From Bacteroidales bacterium UBA2714 (lineage in GTDB: Bacteria; Bacteroidota; Bacteroidia; Bacteroidales; P3): a stretch of 51,195 nt of DNA. Below, piece after piece: positions 1-8,967 of the stretch. A model generated the notes under the pieces. The model was not told the DNA's origin, did not search any database, and was given only the letters and a program-made list of their open reading frames with translations. Numbering within the stretch: position 1 is the stretch's first letter; each line of letters starts with the position of its first letter. The stretch covers positions 29,432 through 80,626 of the forward strand of contig DEKU01000065.1 of the NCBI GenBank assembly GCA_002354035.1. Direction: 5' to 3'. The translations under genes were made by a program, and so were the position numbers.

Positions 1-890
1 CCGCCGCCCACCCATATCATCTCGGGCTTGTTGGGCATGTCGGCGGGATGCTCCTTAATGTGGAAGTCGCCGTAGGGGCCAGACATGATGACCTTGTCGC
101 CCGGACGGAGCGAATAGATGTAGGAAGACGCGATGCCGGGATTGACATTCATGAAACCCGAGCGGTCGGGCTTGAAGGGAGGCGTGGCGATGCGCACAGT
201 AAGCATGAAGACATCGCCCTCGTCGGGATAGTTGGCCATCGAATAGGCTCGGACCGTAGGTTCGGGATTGACACAACGCAGGTCGAACATGCCGAACTTC
301 TCCCATGCGGGCAGATACTCGGGACCGATAAGGTCGCGGTCGTAATCGGCATAGCGGAGGTCGAACTTCGGAATCTTAATCTGGGCATACGAGCCCGGCG
401 CAAAGTCCATGTGCTCGCCAGCAGGCAGCTGCACCTTGAACTCCTTCATAAAGGTGGCCACATTGCGGTTGGAAATCACGGTGCACTCATACTCCTTGAT
501 GCTGAGTATGGACTGGGGCACGGCAATTTTGAGGTCTTCTTTCACCTTCACCTGGCAGCCCAGCCGCCAGTGGTCCTGAATCTGCTTGCGGGTGAAGAAA
601 CCCACCTCGGTGGGAAGGATGGAGCCGCCGCCTTCCAGCACACGGCATTTGCACTGGCCGCACGACCCCTTCCCGCCACAGGCTGAGGGAAGGTAGATGT
701 GCTGCTCGGCAAGGGTAGAGATAAGTGAATTGCCCGTGGGGACAGTCAGTTTCTTGTCGTTGTTGATGGTGATAGTCACATTGCCCTGCGGAATCAGTTT
801 GGCCCGCAGCACCAGCAGAAGCGCCACCAAAAGCAGGATGATGCCGACAATGACAATAAGCGCGGTAAGTATTGTTGTAGTCATATTCAT
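1..890 (-). CDS. nqrF: Na+-translocating NADH:quinone oxidoreductase subunit F (partial, C-terminus missing)
   Basis: This is the NADH-oxidising subunit of the sodium pump Na+-NQR. It takes electrons from NADH onto FAD and passes them through a 2Fe-2S centre into the membrane complex. Only about 296 residues are present because the gene runs off the left edge; the family is usually a little over 400. Visible parts are an N-terminal membrane helix (about residues 5-25), a ferredoxin-like domain with iron ligands C71, C77, C80 and C112, and the FAD-binding RAYSMANYP motif starting at R214. The sequence stops in WVGGG, just inside the NADH-binding domain. The start chosen is the ATG at 890, whose bases overlap the nqrE stop in ATGA, so the two are probably translationally coupled. 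A second in-frame ATG lies 6 bases downstream. It is the last gene of the nqr operon. Confidence 0.96.
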   Translation of the reverse strand, partial: MNMTTTILTALIVIVGIILLLVALLLVLRAKLIPQGNVTITINNDKKLTVPTGNSLISTLAEQHIYLPSACGGKGSCGQCKCRVLEGGGSILPTEVGFFTRKQIQDHWRLGCQVKVKEDLKIAVPQSILSIKEYECTVISNRNVATFMKEFKVQLPAGEHMDFAPGSYAQIKIPKFDLRYADYDRDLIGPEYLPAWEKFGMFDLRCVNPEPTVRAYSMANYPDEGDVFMLTVRIATPPFKPDRSGFMNVNPGIASSYIYSLRPGDKVIMSGPYGDFHIKEHPADMPNKPEMIWVGG

Positions 891-1501
891 AATTTAATAC
901 CCATAAAACTCATAAATGCCAGGCCCATGAGGCCGGTGATGATAAAAGTGATACCCACGCCTTTGAGTGCCGGTGGGACATGGCTGTAGCGCAGTTTCTC
1001 GCGGATGGCGGCGATGGCCACAATGGCCAGGAACCAGCCTATGCCGCTGCCGGCTGCAAAGCACACCACTTCGCCAATGTTGCGGTAGGCGCGTTCCTGC
1101 ATGAAGAGCGAGCCGCTCATCACTGCGCAGTTCACGGCGATGAGGGGCAGGAAGATGCCCAGGGAATTGTAGAGGGCTGGGGAGAACTTCTCCACCACCA
1201 TCTCCACCATCTGCACGATGGCGGCAATCACCGCGATGAACATAATCAAGCTGAGGAACGAGAGGTCTACATCGGCCAAGGCGGGACTGATCCACGCCAA
1301 GGCACCAGGCGCCAGCAGATACTTGTTGACAAGGTAGTTCACAGGCACGGTGATGAGCAGCACAAACGTGACGGCGATGCCCAGGCCGGCCGAGGTTTTC
1401 ACCGTCTTCGACACAGCCAGATAAGAGCACATGCCCAGGAAGAAGGCGAAAATCATATTGTCTACAAAGATAGACTTGATGAAAATATTTATATATTCCA
1501 T
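887..1501 (-). CDS. nqrE: Na+-translocating NADH:quinone oxidoreductase subunit E
   Basis: Integral membrane subunit of Na+-NQR, homologous to NqrD and to RnfA/E. In the known structure NqrD and NqrE together hold an iron centre and form part of the electron and sodium path. The 204-residue protein has six evident hydrophobic segments and the expected family length. Conserved stretches include the N-terminal VDNMIFAFFLGMCSYLAVSK segment, whose cysteine fits the metal-binding position, and NCAVMSGSLFMQERAY, which holds the second one. It follows nqrD after an 18-base gap and overlaps nqrF by four bases (ATGA). I see no promoter of its own, so it is read from the nqrA promoter. Confidence 0.97.
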   Translation of the reverse strand: MEYINIFIKSIFVDNMIFAFFLGMCSYLAVSKTVKTSAGLGIAVTFVLLITVPVNYLVNKYLLAPGALAWISPALADVDLSFLSLIMFIAVIAAIVQMVEMVVEKFSPALYNSLGIFLPLIAVNCAVMSGSLFMQERAYRNIGEVVCFAAGSGIGWFLAIVAIAAIREKLRYSHVPPALKGVGITFIITGLMGLAFMSFMGIKL

Positions 1502-1519
1502 TGGTTCAAAATAAGATTG

Positions 1520-2143
1520 TTAGTTCTCCTGTAGATCTTTGTTGCGGGTACGCTGAATCCAGATGATGATACCCACAAGTATCAGAGCCATCGGCGGCAT
1601 AATCATCAGGCCGTTGTTTTCGTAGCCCAGATTGTAGACCCCCAACGACTCCATGACGGGGTAGCCCCAGAGGGTTCCACTGCCCAAAAGCTCACGCACA
1701 AAGCCCAATATAATGAGGATGATGCTGTAGCCTAAGCCGTTGCCTATACCATCGCACAGCGACGGCAGCGGCGGATTGCTCATGGCGAAAGCCTCCAGAC
1801 GGCCCATCACGATACAGTTGGTGATAATCAGTCCGACAAAGACGGACAGCTGTTTGCTGACATCATAGACGTAAGCCTTCAGCACCTGGTCCACCAGCAC
1901 CACCAACATCGACACCACCACCAGCTGGACAATGATGCGGATGCGTGGCGTGATGGTCTTGCGCATCAGGGAGATGATGAGATTCGACAGGGCCACCACC
2001 ACCGTTACGGAGATGGCCATGACCACAGCTGGTTTCAGTTGTGCCGTGACTGCTAAGCAGGAGCAGATGCCCAGCACCTGGACGGTGACGGGATTGTTCT
2101 TGCTCCAAGGCATTGTTATCAGTTTCCAATTCTTGTTACTCAT
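1520..2143 (-). CDS. nqrD: Na+-translocating NADH:quinone oxidoreductase subunit D
   Basis: Integral membrane subunit of Na+-NQR, paired with NqrE. It has 207 residues and multiple membrane helices. Family signatures are the early VLGICSCLAVTAQLKPA stretch and GLIITNCIVMGRLEAFA, which together place the two conserved cysteines expected to bind iron between the inverted-topology subunits. The start ATG at 2143 overlaps the nqrC stop codon by four bases (ATGA). Length and order (A-B-C-D-E-F) match the complete operons of other bacteria, so the complex is presumably functional. RnfE-type homologues are the only realistic alternative, and the neighbouring NqrA and NqrF rule that out. Confidence 0.97.
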   Translation of the reverse strand: MSNKNWKLITMPWSKNNPVTVQVLGICSCLAVTAQLKPAVVMAISVTVVVALSNLIISLMRKTITPRIRIIVQLVVVSMLVVLVDQVLKAYVYDVSKQLSVFVGLIITNCIVMGRLEAFAMSNPPLPSLCDGIGNGLGYSIILIILGFVRELLGSGTLWGYPVMESLGVYNLGYENNGLMIMPPMALILVGIIIWIQRTRNKDLQEN

Positions 2144-2763
2144 TGCTGGATAGTGTTAGAAGATTGCCCGCAACCCGGGTCGGTGTTGCCTGTGAAGAGC
2201 GAGGCGTAGTCGTCGAAAGCCACCTGCAGCATGGCCGTCACGCCATTGCTCGTCATCGTGCCACCACTGATGGCATCGACCTGATAGCTGTCGTTCTTGT
2301 CGGCATTCTTTTTCAGGCGGATAGGCTGGGTGTCCATCTTTTTGCCCACAAAACGGGACGCAAACTTGTCGGTCGAAATCTCACCGCCCAAGCCTGGCGT
2401 CTCACCCTTGTGGTCGAACACTGCTCCCAGCACATTGCCGTCGGGGTCAAGAGCCAAGTAGCCCCAGATGGGACCCCACAGGCCCGTACCTCGAAGGGGA
2501 AGAATCATGCCGCCCTCAAAACGGAAATAGGGCTTTCCGTCGGGGGTCTGAGTTTCGGTGATATGTTGGTCATAGAGTTCCTCGGCGTTTGCCGTGTTGC
2601 TCGCCACTCCGATGGTTCGCAGCAACATCTGCTTGGTCTCCACTCGCTGGTTACGATCCTGCAACGGCTTCAGCGACACCGAGACCACACTCAGTATCAC
2701 AGCCACCACGGCCACCAGCACAGCCGAATAGATGAAAATATAACGATTGCTGAACGTTTTCAT
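2140..2763 (-). CDS. nqrC: Na+-translocating NADH:quinone oxidoreductase subunit C
   Basis: Periplasm-facing subunit carrying a covalently bound FMN. One N-terminal membrane helix (about residues 8-30) is followed by the FMN-binding domain. The flavinylation motif is SGGTMTSNG (residues 166-174), and the threonine at 171 corresponds to the modified residue of the family. This version has GG where the Vibrio protein has GA. The glycine-rich stretch ETPGLGGEI (121-129) is also typical. The ATG at 2763 is chosen because it forms an ATGA overlap with the nqrB stop and gives a normal 207-residue protein; the reading frame stays open upstream inside nqrB. The FMN would be attached by an ApbE-type transferase, which is not encoded in this window. 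Confidence 0.96.
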   Translation of the reverse strand: MKTFSNRYIFIYSAVLVAVVAVILSVVSVSLKPLQDRNQRVETKQMLLRTIGVASNTANAEELYDQHITETQTPDGKPYFRFEGGMILPLRGTGLWGPIWGYLALDPDGNVLGAVFDHKGETPGLGGEISTDKFASRFVGKKMDTQPIRLKKNADKNDSYQVDAISGGTMTSNGVTAMLQVAFDDYASLFTGNTDPGCGQSSNTIQQ

Positions 2764-3941
2764 TGCTGTACCTCCTTTCTCAGCGCGCGGCGCTCTCTCA
2801 TCTTGATGTTGCGAGCCACAACGCAATGGTCAATGAGCGGGGCAAAACTATTCATCAGCAGGATGCTGAGCATCATGCCCTCGGGGTAAGCCGGATTGAG
2901 CACCCGCAACAGCACTGCGAAAGCGCCAATCAGGAAACCATAAATCCACTTGCCCGTGTTGGTCTGTGCCGAAGTGACAGGGTCCGTGGCCATAAACACT
3001 GCGCCGAAGGCAAAACCGCCCATCAGGAAATGATAGTAGAACGGCAACTGCATATAGGCGTTGGCTCCGATGGCGTTGAAGAGCAGACCCATCAGTCCGC
3101 CACCCAGCACCACACTCAGCATGACACGCCAACTGCCGATGCCACTGACCAAAAGGACTATGGCGCCCAGCAGGATGGCAATCACCGAAGTCTCACAGGT
3201 GCTGCCCGGAATAGTGCCGATAAACATGTCGAGTGCCGAAGCCGACGGGTTCATCCCGGCAGCCAGCTGCCCCATGGGCGTAGCGCCGGCTATAGCATCG
3301 GTGCCCCACAGGTCGGCCGCAATCCACACACTGTCGCCCGACATGTGGGTGGGATAGCTGAAAAACAGAAACGCACGTGCCACCAACGCAGGGTTGAGGA
3401 AATTCATACCGCTCCCGCCGAAGACCTCCTTGCCGATGACCACAGCGAAAGCCACAGCCAGAGCCAACTGCCACAAGGGAGTGGTGACCGGAACAATCAT
3501 CGGGATAATCAGACCCGTGACTAAGTAGCCCTCGTTCACCTCATGGTGGCGAATCTGGGCAAACATAAACTCAATGCCCAAACCCACAATATAACTCACC
3601 ACGATAAGAGGCAACATGCGGAGGAAACCGAACCAGAGGCAGTACCACCAGCTGGCAGCGGTGCCGAGTTCGAAAGGCCAGCTCTCGGCATGGAGCGACG
3701 TCTGATAGCCGATATTCCACATGCCGAACAGCAGCGCGGGCACCAGAGCGATGACCACCGTGATCATGGCGCGCTTCATGTCCACAGCGTCGCGCACATG
3801 GCTGCCACGCGTGGTGACCGTGTTGGGCGTGAAGGCGAAAGTCTCAAAAGCCTCAAAAGTGCTTTGCAGCCAGCCCATCTTGCCGCCTTTCACAAAGTTG
3901 GGCTTAATCTTGTCAATAAAAGTTCTTAAATTGTCAAACAT
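2760..3941 (-). CDS. nqrB: Na+-translocating NADH:quinone oxidoreductase subunit B
   Basis: Large membrane subunit of Na+-NQR with a covalent FMN and a riboflavin site; it is thought to contain the sodium channel. The 393-residue protein has about ten hydrophobic segments. The flavinylation site is the threonine at residue 221 in DAIAGATPMGQ, an AGAT variant of the usual SGAT motif. The N-terminus (FVKGGKMGWLQSTFEAFETF) is typical of the subunit. Two starts are possible: a GTG at 3944 or the ATG at 3941. I chose the ATG, which overlaps the nqrA stop by one base (TGATG), a classic coupling arrangement. The stop overlaps nqrC by four bases. Confidence 0.96.
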   Translation of the reverse strand: MFDNLRTFIDKIKPNFVKGGKMGWLQSTFEAFETFAFTPNTVTTRGSHVRDAVDMKRAMITVVIALVPALLFGMWNIGYQTSLHAESWPFELGTAASWWYCLWFGFLRMLPLIVVSYIVGLGIEFMFAQIRHHEVNEGYLVTGLIIPMIVPVTTPLWQLALAVAFAVVIGKEVFGGSGMNFLNPALVARAFLFFSYPTHMSGDSVWIAADLWGTDAIAGATPMGQLAAGMNPSASALDMFIGTIPGSTCETSVIAILLGAIVLLVSGIGSWRVMLSVVLGGGLMGLLFNAIGANAYMQLPFYYHFLMGGFAFGAVFMATDPVTSAQTNTGKWIYGFLIGAFAVLLRVLNPAYPEGMMLSILLMNSFAPLIDHCVVARNIKMRERRALRKEVQQ

Positions 3942-5374
3942 CACATAGCCTCCTTTCTCAGTTTCTCCAGCGCCTCGCGAATAATGGGCTGGATGTCAGT
4001 TTTGGACGGGTCGATATATTCACACAGAGCAAAATCCTCGGGCTCCACCTCGTAGATGCCCAGTTTCTCCATCAGCTCTATGTCGCCCACAATGCAGGCT
4101 TTGAGCAGCTGGAGCGGATAGATGTCGAAAGGAAACACACGCTCAAAACCACCGGTAAACACCAGCGGGCGGACACCGCCATGCAGATTGGTGTCGAACT
4201 TGGGCTTCAGGCACTCAGGCATCAGCGAGAACACACGCTCCATACACCGTGGCACAAAGCCGCTCAAAAAGGTGCGTGAGAAACTGTGCTTCCTGAGGCC
4301 CGGCATCAGCCAGCCCATAAAGTCATAATAATTGCCCTCAGGCATAAGGGTAATCAAACTGTCGTAGGCGCCGACAAAACCATCGGGGGCGATTTGCATG
4401 CCGCTCAACACATTGCCCGACACCACGCGCACACCGCAGCCGTCACCCTCGCCTGTCGAAAGGCGGGGATAAGCGGGATTCAGCCGCTGGGCTTCCACAA
4501 GGCTCTCCACACAGGCACCTGCCATCGTGCGATAATAGTGGGGGTTGCGAGCCGATGGACCAGCCACCGCCACCACCCGCACGGGCTTGTATTCACCTGT
4601 CGAGACCCAATGGCCCAACACAGCCACATCCTGCACATTCACCGTCCACACCGTCTCCCCCTTGTTGATCGGGCAGAGCCGGGCAATCTGCGTTCCCACA
4701 TTCCCCGCAGGGTGAGGCCCGTCGAAAAACTCAATCTTCACATTCTTCAGACCACTGGCAACATGCTGCGCAACCGTCTGGGCCAGCCGCTGACCCGGGC
4801 GGAAAGTGACGTACAACGTTCCTTCGGTGAGCCGGGCCAGCGTCTCCAGTCCGGCACAAAAGGCCTGCTCCCTGCCCTTCATCACAAAGTCGTAGTCGGG
4901 ACCCAACGGGGCGCTGTCAAAACAACTCACCACGATAGCCTTCGGGGCATTGTCGGGGTTGGCCACCGTACCAAATGGGCGCTGCCTCAGCAACGGCCAT
5001 AAACCTTCGGCCTGCATACGCTGTTTGATTTCAGCGATGTCGGCCCGGCCGACAGGACTCTTGTCGGCATCCTTTTGAGAGGTGGCGGCGTCAGCCTTCA
5101 CCACAACGGCCAAGAGCTTGCGTTTCTCGCCTCTCACCACAGCCTTCACTTCACCATCGACCGGTGCTGCAAACCTGATGCGCTCATCGTTCTTGTCGCA
5201 AAACAGCGCGTCGCCAACCGCCACCCTGTCGCCCTCAGCCACCAACAAGCGGGGTACCAACCCCACAAAATCAGTCGGCTTCACGGCAAAAGAGGTGACA
5301 CCACAGGCGTCGCTCACACGACACTCGGCAGCACCCTCAATCGGCAAATCGAGGCCTTTTTTTATTCTTATCAT
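3941..5374 (-). CDS. nqrA: Na+-translocating NADH:quinone oxidoreductase subunit A
   Basis: First gene of the six-gene sodium pump operon. NqrA is the peripheral cytoplasmic subunit associated with quinone binding, related to the RnfC family but without its iron-sulfur clusters. The 477-residue protein opens with IRIKKGLDLPIEGA, followed by the biotinyl/lipoyl-like barrel (APVDGEVKAVVRGEKRKLLAV) near residues 70-90. The C-terminal region has the family's FPFDIYPLQLLKACIVGD and YEVEPEDFALCEYIDPSKTDIQ stretches. The ATG at 5374 is the first in frame after stops. The long upstream leader contains candidate -7 boxes at 5509-5516 and 5641-5648. Confidence 0.97.
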   Translation of the reverse strand: MIRIKKGLDLPIEGAAECRVSDACGVTSFAVKPTDFVGLVPRLLVAEGDRVAVGDALFCDKNDERIRFAAPVDGEVKAVVRGEKRKLLAVVVKADAATSQKDADKSPVGRADIAEIKQRMQAEGLWPLLRQRPFGTVANPDNAPKAIVVSCFDSAPLGPDYDFVMKGREQAFCAGLETLARLTEGTLYVTFRPGQRLAQTVAQHVASGLKNVKIEFFDGPHPAGNVGTQIARLCPINKGETVWTVNVQDVAVLGHWVSTGEYKPVRVVAVAGPSARNPHYYRTMAGACVESLVEAQRLNPAYPRLSTGEGDGCGVRVVSGNVLSGMQIAPDGFVGAYDSLITLMPEGNYYDFMGWLMPGLRKHSFSRTFLSGFVPRCMERVFSLMPECLKPKFDTNLHGGVRPLVFTGGFERVFPFDIYPLQLLKACIVGDIELMEKLGIYEVEPEDFALCEYIDPSKTDIQPIIREALEKLRKEAM

Positions 5375-5432
5375 TTCAAAAAATCTTTTAAATATCTGTT
5401 ATTTAACTTAGTATCATCTGAGATTATCCTCT

Positions 5433-5464
5433 CCCCCCTCATTCCGAGTTCAACCGTCGGGGGG
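5433..5464 (-). other. C6/G6 dyad in the nqrA leader
   Basis: Six C (5433-5438) and six G (5459-5464) flank 20 bases, so the leader RNA could form a GC stem about 60-90 bases before nqrA. An inner CCGA/TCGG pairing competes with it. There is no T-tract on the minus strand after the stem, so it is not a simple intrinsic terminator. Its role is unknown. Confidence 0.35.
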
Positions 5465-5640
5465 AAAAGTGAAGCATCATCTCGCGTTTTTTTTCTTTCT
5501 TATCAATACAAATTTATCTTTTTATCGGCATCAAAAATGGGCCAAAATTCATAAATAAAAACAACACCACACATTTGCCAAGCGCGCATCTTGTTACACT
5601 ATAAACCATTGCACACCCACACCTGTGTGATTTTGCGATG

Positions 5641-5648
5641 CAAAGATA
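5641..5648 (-). promoter_or_regulatory. candidate -7 box for the nqr operon
   Basis: On the minus strand this reads TATCTTTG followed by CA, the best form of the Bacteroidota -7 element TAnnTTTG. It is about 267 bases before nqrA. A second, closer match (TAAATTTG, 5509-5516) is an alternative. No clear -33 TTTG at the usual spacing is visible for either. Confidence 0.45.
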
Positions 5649-6028
5649 CTCTTTTTCTTTGAATAATAATGAAAAAACTTTCTTCAAATCATTATTTCCA
5701 CACCGAACAACCCGACATCCTGATTCCTGCTGCCCAACCCCTCCCCTGCCCTTATTTCCAAAAGACAGCAGCCATCCACCCGCACACCGTCTGCCCCTCA
5801 GCCTCTCACCCTTCTCCGTTCTTTCAAGACAATCACCGCGATAACAACCTTTTTCAAAAAACATCTTTAACTGCAGCCATCGGCGAGCATGTTTGGACAT
5901 CGGCCATTTCGATTATCTCTCACACCAATCTTGTTGCCAAAGGCCGACATGGGCCAGACCGCACCAAGGCCAAGCCCAAATGAGACAGTTCTCCAACATT
6001 TACTTTCTATTTATTTTAGATTTATATT

Positions 6029-6053
6029 CTTTGTTTATTGATAAGAAACAAAG
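6029..6053. repeat. AT-rich inverted repeat (dispersed dyad element, loose copy)
   Basis: CTTTGTTT (6029-6036) and AAACAAAG (6046-6053) are a perfect 8-bp inverted repeat around nine bases, preceded by a T-rich run from about 6001. The layout resembles the elements near 14850, 26850 and 44590. Confidence 0.4.
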
Positions 6054-6233
6054 TAGAACAGAAACATGAAGAAAACAATGCCAAAGCTCGATGCAAGTAC
6101 CTATCCTGCCGTTGCAATGCGCGGAGGCTTGCCACTCGAATATCTGGTGGCCGAACCATTCATAATCGAGCGATTTCTGACGACAGATTGAAACCAAGAC
6201 AGACGAAAAATAATATAATTCAAAAAAAACATA

Positions 6234-6241
6234 TATCTTTG
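6234..6241 (+). promoter_or_regulatory. -7 box for the outer-membrane receptor gene
   Basis: TATCTTTG followed by CA is a full match to the Bacteroidota -7 consensus, about 135 bases before the ATG at 6376. No TTTG -33 element is visible at the usual distance. Confidence 0.6.
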
Positions 6242-6375
6242 CACTACTGAAAGTGGGACGTCTTGCTCCCACCAACCGATAGTATATAATTGATACATAA
6301 AGCATAACACCCGACATCAACAACGCGACGCACTCTATGTAGCTCGCCATCATCAACAATACATTATACCCGTTT

Positions 6376-8826
6376 ATGAAACAGTTATTGACAATTCTCA
6401 TGTTCCTGGCTCTGAGCAGCCACATTTTTGCCCAGCAGACTATTACCGGCACCCTGAAAGGCAAGGACTCGCAGCCTGTGATGTATGCCAATATCGCCAT
6501 GCTGCGGGCCGACGACAGCACCTTCGTCCGCGGCACGGTGTCGGACGACAAAGGCGTCTTTTCCATCAAGAACGACACCGCAGCCACCGTCCTCCGCATC
6601 TCGGCCATGGGCTATGCCACCCTCTTCCTGCCCGTCCCTTCCCCTGCCGCGTCCACACCGGCAAAAATAGACATGGGCATGATTGAGCTGAAGGAGGGCG
6701 CCACCCTTCTGAATGTGGTGAAGATTGTGGGCGAGAAGCCCATCTACGCCGTCGACGGCGAGAAGAGCCTCTACAATGTGAGCGAAGATGCCACCATCCA
6801 GATGGGCAACGCGAGCGACGCCTTGCAGAACGCCCCAGGCGTGGAGGTGGACGTGGAGGGCAACGTGACCCTCAACGGCGAGAGCGTCACGGTATGGATC
6901 AACGACCGCCCCTCTCACCTCGAAGGCGAGGCCCTCAAGCAATATATCAAGACACTGCCCGCCAACAGCATCGACCGCATCGAAGTCATCAAGAACCCTT
7001 CGGCACGCTACGGCGCCAGCGGCCCGGTGGTGAACATCGTCACGAGCCAGCGCATGTTGCGCAACTCGTTTGTCAGCTTCGGTGCCAATGGCAGCTCGCG
7101 CCCCTCGCTCTCGCCTTGGGCATCGTATGTCTACAGCAACGAAAAGCTTCACATAAGCGCCTACGTGAGCTACAGCGGCACGAACGACAAGAACACGTCG
7201 ACCAGCAACGGCCGCATGATGCACGACAGCCTACACACCGCCCGCGCTTGGAGCGACAGCAACATTAGCACCGGCATACGCCACAATATCTGGGCCAATG
7301 TCAACGGCAGCTACGAATTCGACTCGATGAACAGCATCAGCGGCTGGTTTGGCACCTATCCCGGCTGGGGCCGCTCCGACGATAACGGCACGACCACCCG
7401 CACGGACTACGACCGCCTGACCTACCAGCCCACCGACATGAGCTACATGACCCACTCCGAGGGCAGCAGCTACTATCATGGAGGCTACGGCGGCCTGTGG
7501 TTTACCCACAAGTTCGACAACGAGGGTCACCAATACTCCATCTCCGCCAACGGCAACTGGTGGGGGTCCGGCAGTAATGCGACCGACTACCGGCACTATA
7601 CTTCGCAGTCGGCTCTCAATTATGACGAAAAGCAGAAGAGCAACGATTTTACGGGCAGCGGCTCGCTGAGTTTCGACTACTCGCTGCCATACAGCAAAAA
7701 TGGCGAGGTGGAACTGGGCGCGAGCCTTGGCATGGGAAACGGATTTGACTACACACTGCGCGACACCATGGACGGCCAAGGGCGTTATTTGATTGACGTT
7801 CTGAGGTCGGACAGTAGTCGGACGGCCGACCAAAATGCGGCAGCCTACGCCACCTGGAGCCGCCGATGGGGTGGTTTCACCATGAAGCTGGGCTTCCGCA
7901 TGACTTACGAACAGAGTGTCTCTAAACACCTCTATGCCCCCGAATATGACACCCGCGCACATGCCTGGATTCCCACGCCCTCCATCCACTTGAGTTATAC
8001 GACGAAGGATATGCACAACTTCAGCCTCAGCTATGTCATGCGGTCCTCGCACCCCAGCGCCAGCCAGTTGAGCACCTATGAGTCTTACGGTGTGGAGAGT
8101 TTCTCCACGGGCAATCCCGACCTCGATCCCTCAATGACTCACAGTGTGGACGCCTCATGGAACAAATTCTTCACCCAGTTCGGCTCGGTGGGGCTTTCGA
8201 GTTCGTTTAAGGCCAACCACAACCGATTCGGGTCGTTGGATGATGCGCGATACGTTGAATTTTTCGGACGCGTGGTAAGTTTCAGCAAGCCCTACAATGT
8301 GGGCGACACCCGCCGCTGGGACCTGAGTGCCAATATCATGTTCCGTCCTTCTGGCATGTTCAATGTGCGGCTGAGTGGCGGCATAGCCGATGGTTGGTAC
8401 CGTCTACAGGTGCGTCCTGACGAATGGATTGAAGATGAAATGTTTTCATGGAACATTCGTCTGCGCGTCTGGGCCAAACTGTGGAACAAGGTGGAGGTGT
8501 TTGCCTCCGGCGATTACAACAGCCGCAGCCTCAGTCCGTGGAGCCTGCTGAGCATCAGCGAGCCCCGCAAAGGTCTCAACTTGGGTGCCAGCGCCGACTT
8601 TCTGGATCGCAGACTGTCACTCTACCTGAACGTGAACGACATCTTCAACTGGAACAGCTGGGGCTCCTCAACCGCCAACCCCTACTACGCCAGCACCAGC
8701 GACTATCGTTGGAACAGCCGTTCTATATCCTTCGGCCTCACGCTGCGTTTCGGCAAGATGGAACTCGAAAGCCGAGCCCAGACCGGTGCCACCGAGGACT
8801 CCGGGGCTCCGCAGCAGGAACCGTAG
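6376..8826 (+). CDS. outer-membrane beta-barrel protein with CarboxypepD-like N-terminal domain
   Basis: An 816-residue outer-membrane protein of the TonB-receptor-like beta-barrel family common in Bacteroidota (the outer membrane beta-barrel protein 3 type). It has a signal peptide ending in SSHIFAQQ (about residue 20), a CarboxypepD-regulatory-like fold (about 22-110) and a plug-like domain (about 130-230, including LQNAPGVEVDVEGNVTLNG and RIEVIKNPSARYGASGPVVN). A long barrel rich in Tyr, Trp and Ser follows. The barrel ends near LTLRFGKMELE, and a polar tail of about 20 residues follows, so the last residue is not the usual aromatic one. The gene stands alone with its own promoter and no SusD-like partner, so the ligand cannot be inferred. 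Confidence 0.85.
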   Translation: MKQLLTILMFLALSSHIFAQQTITGTLKGKDSQPVMYANIAMLRADDSTFVRGTVSDDKGVFSIKNDTAATVLRISAMGYATLFLPVPSPAASTPAKIDMGMIELKEGATLLNVVKIVGEKPIYAVDGEKSLYNVSEDATIQMGNASDALQNAPGVEVDVEGNVTLNGESVTVWINDRPSHLEGEALKQYIKTLPANSIDRIEVIKNPSARYGASGPVVNIVTSQRMLRNSFVSFGANGSSRPSLSPWASYVYSNEKLHISAYVSYSGTNDKNTSTSNGRMMHDSLHTARAWSDSNISTGIRHNIWANVNGSYEFDSMNSISGWFGTYPGWGRSDDNGTTTRTDYDRLTYQPTDMSYMTHSEGSSYYHGGYGGLWFTHKFDNEGHQYSISANGNWWGSGSNATDYRHYTSQSALNYDEKQKSNDFTGSGSLSFDYSLPYSKNGEVELGASLGMGNGFDYTLRDTMDGQGRYLIDVLRSDSSRTADQNAAAYATWSRRWGGFTMKLGFRMTYEQSVSKHLYAPEYDTRAHAWIPTPSIHLSYTTKDMHNFSLSYVMRSSHPSASQLSTYESYGVESFSTGNPDLDPSMTHSVDASWNKFFTQFGSVGLSSSFKANHNRFGSLDDARYVEFFGRVVSFSKPYNVGDTRRWDLSANIMFRPSGMFNVRLSGGIADGWYRLQVRPDEWIEDEMFSWNIRLRVWAKLWNKVEVFASGDYNSRSLSPWSLLSISEPRKGLNLGASADFLDRRLSLYLNVNDIFNWNSWGSSTANPYYASTSDYRWNSRSISFGLTLRFGKMELESRAQTGATEDSGAPQQEP

Positions 8827-8828
8827 TG

Positions 8829-8870
8829 GGAATGTGTTAATTTGAGAATGTGTTAATGTGTTTATGAGGG
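8829..8870. repeat. short iterated GAATGTGTTAAT sequence
   Basis: The motif GAATGTGTTAAT occurs twice in direct succession (from 8831 and 8846) with a further partial copy (GAATGTGGGG) just after. It lies between the converging receptor and endonuclease genes. A related pair lies at 31599-31628 upstream of recN. Confidence 0.5.
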
Positions 8871-8967
8871 AATGTGGGGGTGCGATGATGTAGGAGTCAT
8901 ACCCTCGGGTTTCGCTGTACCCCTTTGGTAAATGGGATGGTCCTTCTTTTTCTTTTCACCCTTTCGG

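Larger units (their letters stand above)
5375..6375. other. 1-kb intergenic region between divergent nqrA and the outer-membrane receptor
   Basis: No convincing gene is seen. The region is AT-rich and low in complexity, with C-rich stretches, and its open frames lack family-like sequence. It contains candidate leftward -7 boxes for the nqr operon (5509-5516 and 5641-5648), a C6/G6 dyad (5433-5438 with 5459-5464), a CACACCTGTGTG palindrome (5618-5629), an AT-rich dyad (6029-6053) and a rightward -7 box (6234-6241). The nqr transcript would have a leader of about 130 or 260 bases depending on the promoter used. Confidence 0.6.

Noticed and set aside
5433..5464. C6/G6 dyad as a riboswitch or terminator
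   Set aside because: No known riboswitch core is recognisable and no T-tract follows the stem on the transcribed strand.
5514..5900. 128-codon open frame on the minus strand in the nqrA leader
   Set aside because: Composition is unlike a protein from this genome, it crosses low-complexity DNA and both candidate nqr promoters or their vicinity, and no family pattern is visible.
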